This document shows, one piece after another, positions 59,331 to 64,000 of a stretch of DNA of 64,000 nt. Source of the stretch: Methylomonas rhizoryzae. Lineage in GTDB: Bacteria > Pseudomonadota > Gammaproteobacteria > Methylococcales > Methylomonadaceae. Each line of letters opens with the position of its first letter. Position 1 is the stretch's first letter. The stretch lies in NCBI RefSeq assembly GCF_008632455.1, contig NZ_CP043929.1:434001-498000 (forward strand), given 5' to 3'. Position numbers and translations under genes: made by a program. Below the pieces are notes generated by a model, which worked only from the letters and a program-made list of their open reading frames with translations, was not told the DNA's origin and made no database searches.

Positions 59331-60242
59331 TTACTGCTCGGGTGGCCGAACGATAGGAGGTTGCTCGAAATAAGCGAGTAGAAAATCGATGAAACTGGTC
59401 AATTTAGCCGGATAAAAACGCCGTTGTAGGTAGGTTGCGTATATGGAAACTGCTGGTCGGCGGTAGGCTCGCAGTATTTCGACCAACTCGCCGTTGTCCA
59501 GATACGATACTACCGACAAGCGCGGCGCTTGTACTATGCCCATGCCCAAGGCTGCAGCTTGACATAGGGCGCGGCCGTTATTGGAGGCCAATAGCCATTG
59601 CGTTTTAACCCGACGAGTTTCGCCGGCTACGTCGAAAAGCCAGAAATCCCCGTGCGGGGTGTCCAGGTAATGCAAGCATTGGTGTTTGGTTAATTCATCT
59701 ATGCTGGTCGGTTCTCCTTTCAACTTAAGATAAGCCGGCGAGGCGAAGGTGCATAACTCTGTTTCGGCAATCTTGCGTGCTACGACGCCCGGGTCCAGTT
59801 TGTCGGTTACCAAAAGAGAAACATCGAAGCTGCCGTCGCGTAGATTGGGTGGCTTGTTATCCAGCGTCATTAAGATACTGACATCCGGATAACGGCGTAG
59901 ATAATGTTCGATAGCAGGCACCATGTAAATGCCGCCGAAGTCGATAGGTGCGCTGATTTTGAGTTGGCCGCTGATTCTTTCTCCCAGACGTGCGGTTGAG
60001 GCTTCCAATTCCGCCAAATCTTCCAACAGTTGCTTTCCGCGGTTGTAAAAGGCTTCGCCGGCACTGGTCAAACTGAGGCTGCGGGTGGTTCGGTTTAACA
60101 AGACCACACCTAGCGAAGCCTCCAATTGTGCGATGTATTTGCTGATCATCATCGTGGAGACTTTCAACTCTTTGGCTACAGCAGAAAATGTGCCTAGCTC
60201 GACTATGCGGCAGAAAACGTGCATGTTGTTGAATTTGTCCAT
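59331..60242 (-). CDS. LysR-family transcriptional regulator
   Basis: A 303-residue LysR protein. The N-terminal winged helix-turn-helix reads MHVFCRIVELGTFSAVAKEL and LKVSTMMISKYIAQLEASLG, with LNRTTRSLSLTSAGEAFY; the C-terminal domain is a periplasmic-binding-like effector fold (ISAPIDFGGIYMVPAIEHYL onward). It belongs to the large group that controls a divergent gene; here the divergent neighbour is a carbonic anhydrase. Start at ATG 60242; a TTG-type upstream start adds six residues only. An AT-rich triple repeat directly upstream is a likely operator. Confidence 0.92.
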   Translation of the reverse strand: MDKFNNMHVFCRIVELGTFSAVAKELKVSTMMISKYIAQLEASLGVVLLNRTTRSLSLTSAGEAFYNRGKQLLEDLAELEASTARLGERISGQLKISAPIDFGGIYMVPAIEHYLRRYPDVSILMTLDNKPPNLRDGSFDVSLLVTDKLDPGVVARKIAETELCTFASPAYLKLKGEPTSIDELTKHQCLHYLDTPHGDFWLFDVAGETRRVKTQWLLASNNGRALCQAAALGMGIVQAPRLSVVSYLDNGELVEILRAYRRPAVSIYATYLQRRFYPAKLTSFIDFLLAYFEQPPIVRPPEQ

Positions 60243-60250
60243 GTTAATAA

Positions 60251-60280
60251 TATAAACCAAAAGTTTATATTTTATAAACC
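60251..60280. promoter_or_regulatory. Triple TATAAAC repeat, likely LysR operator
   Basis: TATAAAC (60251-60257), its inverse GTTTATA (60263-60269), and TATAAAC again (60273-60279), starting nine bases upstream of the LysR gene. Inverted and repeated sites right at the regulator's own start are typical of LysR autoregulation and divergent control. Confidence 0.5.
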
Positions 60281-60398
60281 TTGTCGTGTCTTTAAACCAA
60301 AATAAAGTATGTATAAAATCTGCGTCGGAGATAGTCCTTACTACGTCCGGCAGTAATATTGGGAGCCGGACGCTTTTTCACACCAGGGGATAATAATT

Positions 60399-60977
60399 AT
60401 GAGCAAGATACTGAACGAAGTATTAATGGCGAACCGTGAGTACGTAGCTGGGTTCAACAAAGGCGACTTGGCAATGCCTCCGGCACGTCAATTTGCTATT
60501 TTGACTTGTATGGATGCACGATTGGACCCGGCAAAATATGCCGGGCTATCCGAAGGAGATGCTCACGTCATTCGAAATGCCGGCGGCCGTGCCAGCGACG
60601 ATGCAATCCGTTCGTTGGTGATTTCATATAAATTGCTGGGGACCAAGGAGTGGTTCGTCATTCACCATACTGATTGCGGCATGGAAACCTTCACGAATGA
60701 AATCATGGGCGACTTATTGGCTAGCAGTTTGAAGACCGCCAGTATCGATGCGTCCGGCTGGCACGACGGTGGGGAAGGCCCGGGTTCCACGGACGGTAAG
60801 TTTATCAACTGGTTGACAATTAAAAATCAAGCGCAGAGTGTATTGGAAGATGTAAAGCGGATCAAAGCGCATCCCCTTGTGCCGGCTAACATTCCGGTAT
60901 ATGGCTATGTATACGACGTTAAAACCGGTAGCTTGATAGAAGTGCCGGAAGCTAGCGCAGCTGGCGCAGCCGGGTAA
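60399..60977 (+). CDS. Beta-class carbonic anhydrase
   Basis: A 192-residue enzyme interconverting CO2 and bicarbonate. Zinc ligands are Cys37 in LTCMDARLDP, His90 and Cys93 in IHHTDCGMETF; the Asp39/Arg41 dyad is present. The length and NAGGRASDDAIRSL match the small beta-CA group often placed beside LysR genes. No signal peptide, so cytosolic. It diverges from the LysR gene and ends at its own terminator. Confidence 0.93.
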   Translation: MSKILNEVLMANREYVAGFNKGDLAMPPARQFAILTCMDARLDPAKYAGLSEGDAHVIRNAGGRASDDAIRSLVISYKLLGTKEWFVIHHTDCGMETFTNEIMGDLLASSLKTASIDASGWHDGGEGPGSTDGKFINWLTIKNQAQSVLEDVKRIKAHPLVPANIPVYGYVYDVKTGSLIEVPEASAAGAAG

Positions 60978-60986
60978 GGAAGATAA

Positions 60987-61013
60987 GCGAAACCGGTTTA
61001 AGATCGGTTTCGC
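60987..61013 (+). terminator. Terminator of the carbonic anhydrase gene
   Basis: GCGAAACCG (60987-60995) and CGGTTTCGC (61005-61013) form a perfect 9-bp stem around nine bases, followed by GCTTTC. It lies nine bases after the stop and 11 bases before the convergent gene ends. Confidence 0.7.
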
Positions 61014-61024
61014 GCTTTCAGCTG

Positions 61025-61453
61025 TCAAACATCGAAGCTGAACAAGTCGAACTGGTGAGGTGCAGAATCGTGGTGTTCGTTGCCATGGCGGTTGATGCCG
61101 TTCTCCAGCTCCCGTTGCAGCCAATGCATGAGCACCTCGATGATATAACTTTGTTCGTCGGTGTTTAAGGCGGATCCGCAAGCGATGCCATGCCATTTTT
61201 GTAAACAGCCGCGGCAACAACAGGCAGTAGCATGTTGTGCGGTAAATACCGGATGGCCATGGTAGGGCGTTTGTTTGCCGTCGTTAGGAATGACGGCGGG
61301 AGCCAAGCGTCGGCGAACCAATTCGCTGGCGTGCCGGCTGATCCGTACCAAACCCTTGTGATGCAGATAGCGCCAATCTGGCTGGTTAAGGCGAAAGCGG
61401 CTGCGAAACTCCGACGCCGCCAATCGCGCGAATAGGCGGTCATAATGCTGCAT
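61025..61453 (-). CDS. DUF4186-family protein
   Basis: A 142-residue protein closely fitting the DUF4186 pattern: YLHHKGLVRISRHASELV, RRLAPAVIPNDGKQTPYHGH, PVFTAQHATACCCRGCLQKW and EEQ-like DEQSYIIEVLMHWLQ. The conserved Cys/His cluster (HATACCCRGCLQKWH) suggests metal binding. ATG 61453 starts MQHYDRLFARL; a longer frame has no support. Function unknown. It follows the dienelactone-hydrolase gene by 14 bases and is probably cotranscribed. Confidence 0.85.
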   Translation of the reverse strand: MQHYDRLFARLAASEFRSRFRLNQPDWRYLHHKGLVRISRHASELVRRRLAPAVIPNDGKQTPYHGHPVFTAQHATACCCRGCLQKWHGIACGSALNTDEQSYIIEVLMHWLQRELENGINRHGNEHHDSAPHQFDLFSFDV

Positions 61454-61467
61454 GACGGGCGGAAAGA

Positions 61468-62253
61468 TTAAGGATGCAACACTTGGGCAAACAGTGCTTG
61501 CATGGCTAGCCAAGACTGTTTGTCGGCTTCGGCGTTGTAGGCCAGCGGAAGTCCATTGCGTTTCGCCATCCGGTCGGCGTCCGGATTGGTGAAGCCATGT
61601 AAAGCGCCCGGATAGTTGATAAACTGGTAATCAGCGCCGGCCGCAGTCATTTCCTGTTTGAACGCCAAGATGCTATCGGCTGTTACGAAGCTGTCGTCCG
61701 CGCCGTTTAACACCAGTATTTTGGCCTTGATTTGCCCGGGCCGGGCGGGCGTTTGGGTGGTTAAATTGCCGTGGAAGCTCACCACGGCGGCTAAGTCCAA
61801 GCCTAGTCTAGCCATATTCAACACTGTTGCGCCGCCGAAACAATAACCAATTGCGGCTATTTTACCGGGGTTTACCTGGGGCCTGTGGCTGAGCAGTTGT
61901 TTTGCCGCTTCAAAACGTTGTCGAATCGCGCTCGGCGAAGCGGCGAGGCTGTTCATAAATGCAGCGGCGTCCTTGGCGTGCTCGGTATGACGCCCGTCTC
62001 CGTACAAGTCTAAAGCCATAGCCGTATATCCGAGCCCGGCAAGCATCTCTGCGCGTTTACGGGCATAGTCGTTTAAGCCCCACCATTCGTGCACGACCAG
62101 CACGCCAGGCTGTTGTGCTCCTTTAGTGTCGTCCCAGGCTAAATAGCCTTTTAAACGGGTGTTGCCTGCCCGGTACTCAATCGTTTCAGTACGTAAGGCG
62201 GCAAAGGTAGCGTAGCTAAAGAGCAGCGTCATGATTAAAAGCGTGTATCGCAT
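61468..62253 (-). CDS. Exported dienelactone-hydrolase-family protein
   Basis: A 261-residue alpha/beta hydrolase with an N-terminal signal peptide (TLLIMTLLFSYATFAA), unlike classical cytosolic dienelactone hydrolases. The nucleophile cysteine is in AAIGYCFGGATVLNMA, the acid in VLNGADDSFVTADS, and the histidine in GALHGFTNPDAD. ATG 62253 gives the clean signal; the longer frame is not supported. Substrate unknown. The DUF4186 gene follows. Confidence 0.88.
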   Translation of the reverse strand: MRYTLLIMTLLFSYATFAALRTETIEYRAGNTRLKGYLAWDDTKGAQQPGVLVVHEWWGLNDYARKRAEMLAGLGYTAMALDLYGDGRHTEHAKDAAAFMNSLAASPSAIRQRFEAAKQLLSHRPQVNPGKIAAIGYCFGGATVLNMARLGLDLAAVVSFHGNLTTQTPARPGQIKAKILVLNGADDSFVTADSILAFKQEMTAAGADYQFINYPGALHGFTNPDADRMAKRNGLPLAYNAEADKQSWLAMQALFAQVLHP

Positions 62254-62494
62254 GCCGAGTTTCCTCCTTGGGTGGTTTGATCCAGCGAATGACTGCTGAA
62301 AGCCGTTAAAAAAAGCGTGTTGCCGGTTAATTTGGCTAGCCAAGATATAGCAGCGTCCTCGGGCCGATTGTCGGGTCTTGCCGCGACATGGTTGCTCCAT
62401 CGGTTAATCCGACGTTAATGTTCGGCTAAGCAAGCGGATTTGTGTAGAATCCAAGTATTTATCAACTATTAGTCTGTAGTGCACAGGTAAGTAT

Positions 62495-63511
62495 ATGAGC
62501 AAATCCATCGTTCTGACCGGGATTACCACAACAGGTACACCGCATTTAGGCAATTATGCCGGTGCTATTCGTCCTGCTATTAATGCTAGCAAGGATGAGC
62601 AGGTCAGACCTTTTTATTTTTTGGCGGACTACCATGCGTTGATCAAATGCCATGAGCCGGCTCGCGTCAAACAGTCCAGTTTGGAAATTGCGGCGACTTG
62701 GCTGGCTTTGGGGCTGGATACCGAAAACGCGGTGTTTTACCGGCAATCGGATGTGCCCGAGATTTTAGAGTTAACCTGGATTTTAACCTGCGTGACGGCG
62801 AAGGGGTTGATGAATCGAGCGCATGCCTACAAGGCTGCGGTCGCCGAGAACGAAGAAGGGCAAGGGAACGATCCGGATAAGGGCATTACTATGGGGCTGT
62901 TCAGCTATCCGGTCTTGATGGCCGCGGATATTTTGATGTTTAAAGCGCAGCAGGTGCCTGTCGGCAAAGACCAAATTCAACATATTGAGATGGCGCGCGA
63001 TATTGCTAGTCGTTTCAATCATTTGTACGGTGAACATTTCATATTGCCGGAGGCCGTGTTGGACGATAACGCGGCGACCTTATTGGGTTTGGACGGACGC
63101 AAGATGAGTAAAAGCTATAACAACACGATTCCGTTGTTCGAGCCGGAAAAAAAATTGCGCAAACTCATCAACAAGATTAAAACCAATTCCTTGGAGCCGG
63201 GGCAGCCCAAAGAAACGGAAGGCTGCACGCTGTTTGGAATTTATCAAGCGTTTGCCAACCGGCATGAAATCGACGCGATTCGCCAGCGTTATGCGGAGGG
63301 CATAGGGTGGGGGGAGATGAAGCAAATTTTATTCGAAAAAATAAACGATGAGATTGCGCCAGCCCGTGAGAGATACGAAGCTTTGCTGCAAGCCCCCGAA
63401 CATATCGAGCAGCAGCTATGCCTGGGTGCGGAGAAAGCGCGAGCGATCAGTCAGCCGTTTATGAGGGAGCTGCGCGAAGCGGTGGGAATAGCGCCGATTA
63501 TGCAGTGTTAG
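62495..63511 (+). CDS. trpS: Tryptophanyl-tRNA synthetase
   Basis: A 338-residue class I synthetase. The HIGH-type motif is TGTPHLGNYAGAI and the KMSKS loop is in DGRKMSKSYNNTIPLF. QVPVGKDQIQHIEMARDIA is the tryptophan-specific region. Length matches the bacterial TrpS family. A secreted protein gene follows 30 bases downstream. Confidence 0.96.
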   Translation: MSKSIVLTGITTTGTPHLGNYAGAIRPAINASKDEQVRPFYFLADYHALIKCHEPARVKQSSLEIAATWLALGLDTENAVFYRQSDVPEILELTWILTCVTAKGLMNRAHAYKAAVAENEEGQGNDPDKGITMGLFSYPVLMAADILMFKAQQVPVGKDQIQHIEMARDIASRFNHLYGEHFILPEAVLDDNAATLLGLDGRKMSKSYNNTIPLFEPEKKLRKLINKIKTNSLEPGQPKETEGCTLFGIYQAFANRHEIDAIRQRYAEGIGWGEMKQILFEKINDEIAPARERYEALLQAPEHIEQQLCLGAEKARAISQPFMRELREAVGIAPIMQC

Positions 63512-63541
63512 CGATAGGGCTTTTGTGAGGGGGGTGATATT

Positions 63542-64000
63542 GTGAAGCGTCTCATTAAGTTTGTACCGATTGTTTGGTGCTTAGGGACGGTGCGTGCAGA
63601 CGATATGACGCTGGACATCACCTCAGGCCTGCTAGGGCAGCAATCGACTCAGCAGTCGGGGGTGGACGCGTTCACCAAGCCGCCCACTAAAGCCGGTGAG
63701 GAAAAAAAACCGCAAGAATCGCTTAAGCCGTCCAAGCCTAACGTTGTTGAGGCGGTGGATGAGGATGTCGATGAGCAGGGCGAGTTTTCTTCGCATAGGG
63801 CTGCAATGCCGGCTAGACCTAAACCTAAACCTATTTCCAAGTCTCATGAAGCGGCCGCCAGTGCGAATCACGAGGCCGATGACATGAATCGCCGTTTCCC
63901 CATTGCGGCGATGCTGACTCGAAAGCCTTTGCAAGTTTCGGATTTGGATTTCATCGGCGTTCAAGCGGTGAGCGGATACGAGGTTATCGGAGAGTTGCAA
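63542..64000 (+). CDS. Secreted Pro/Lys/Glu-rich protein, cut by the right edge
   Basis: An open frame from GTG 63542 to the end of the window (153 codons, no stop). GAGGGGGG lies close upstream. The protein starts MKRLIKFVPIVWCLGTVRA, a signal peptide, then DDMTLDITSGLLGQQSTQQS, followed by a low-complexity Lys/Pro/Glu-rich stretch (about 45-110) and the start of a folded region with ADDMNRRFPIAAM. The length and codon use look real. I do not recognise the family; the missing C-terminal part is needed. Confidence 0.75.
   Translation, partial: MKRLIKFVPIVWCLGTVRADDMTLDITSGLLGQQSTQQSGVDAFTKPPTKAGEEKKPQESLKPSKPNVVEAVDEDVDEQGEFSSHRAAMPARPKPKPISKSHEAAASANHEADDMNRRFPIAAMLTRKPLQVSDLDFIGVQAVSGYEVIGELQ

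Noticed and set aside
1..64000. CRISPR arrays, insertion sequences, prophage or integrase genes, rRNA
   Set aside because: No regularly spaced repeats, transposase or integrase signatures, or rRNA sequence were seen in the window.

Overview
The window reads as chromosomal DNA of a gammaproteobacterium. Several neighbourhoods keep a gamma gene order: hemA-prfA-prmC on one strand, diverging from TPR lipoprotein-lolB-ispE-tRNA-Gln-prs-rplY-pth; coaBC-dut-algC-like-argB as in Pseudomonas; rpsT divergent from murJ; mltD-methyltransferase-rnhA as in E. coli. The general style (moderate GC, many short outer-membrane and signalling genes, a TIGR02001/TorF-type porin) would fit a type I methanotroph of the Methylomonas kind, but no hallmark C1 gene lies in the window, so the genus is only a guess. 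I see no insertion sequence, prophage, CRISPR array or rRNA. One tRNA is present.

Layout. 0-4.3 kb (+): a TorF-like porin, an ECF sigma / membrane anti-sigma / lipoprotein subtilase operon, and an unknown acidic secreted protein. 4.3-13.5 kb (-): a signalling block with a PP2C-Ser/Thr kinase fusion, a roadblock protein, a Ras-like GTPase, a formate/nitrite channel, an ABC ATPase with its HlyD-type adaptor but no permease, and a two-gene apparently split chemoreceptor (NIT-like periplasmic sensor plus sensor-less MCP). 13.6-18.5 kb (-): esterase, relA, mltD. 18.6-20.4 kb (+): methyltransferase, rnhA and two small genes. 20.4-24.1 kb (-): JAMM peptidase, prmC, prfA, hemA. 24.2-29.7 kb (+): TPR lipoprotein, lolB, ispE overlapping tRNA-Gln, prs, rplY, pth. 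30-31.3 kb (-): small helical secreted protein and radC. 31.4-36.6 kb (+): coaBC (apparently starting at AUU), dut, a membrane-anchored AlgC homologue with a destroyed active site, argB. 36.5-40.6 kb (-): DUF4124 protein, yggT, proC, murJ. 40.7 kb (+): rpsT. 41-45.7 kb (-): DUF5765-like membrane protein, thyA, DUF2058, a secreted HExxH protein, bamD. 45.8-48.3 kb (+): rluD, pgeF, a ZIP transporter. 48.3-52 kb (-): HtpX-like protease, DegS/DegQ-like protease, bfr, an IMPase-family phosphatase.

52-59.2 kb is a nitrogen-assimilation island: two tandem glnK-amtB pairs (-), a divergent beta-barrel protein and glnA (+). The 428-bp divergent region carries an NtrC-type dyad flanked by sigma-54-type -24/-12 elements facing each way. 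The window ends with a LysR regulator, a beta-carbonic anhydrase, a DUF4186 protein, a dienelactone-hydrolase-like protein, trpS and a secreted protein cut by the right edge.

Points most worth follow-up are the catalytically dead AlgC-like membrane protein, the split chemoreceptor inside a GTPase/roadblock/kinase block, the anti-sigma factor with a subtilase-prodomain-like tail beside a subtilase, the ispE/tRNA-Gln overlap, the AUU start of coaBC, and the two-way NtrC/sigma-54 control region. All calls come from reading the sequence; no database search was run.
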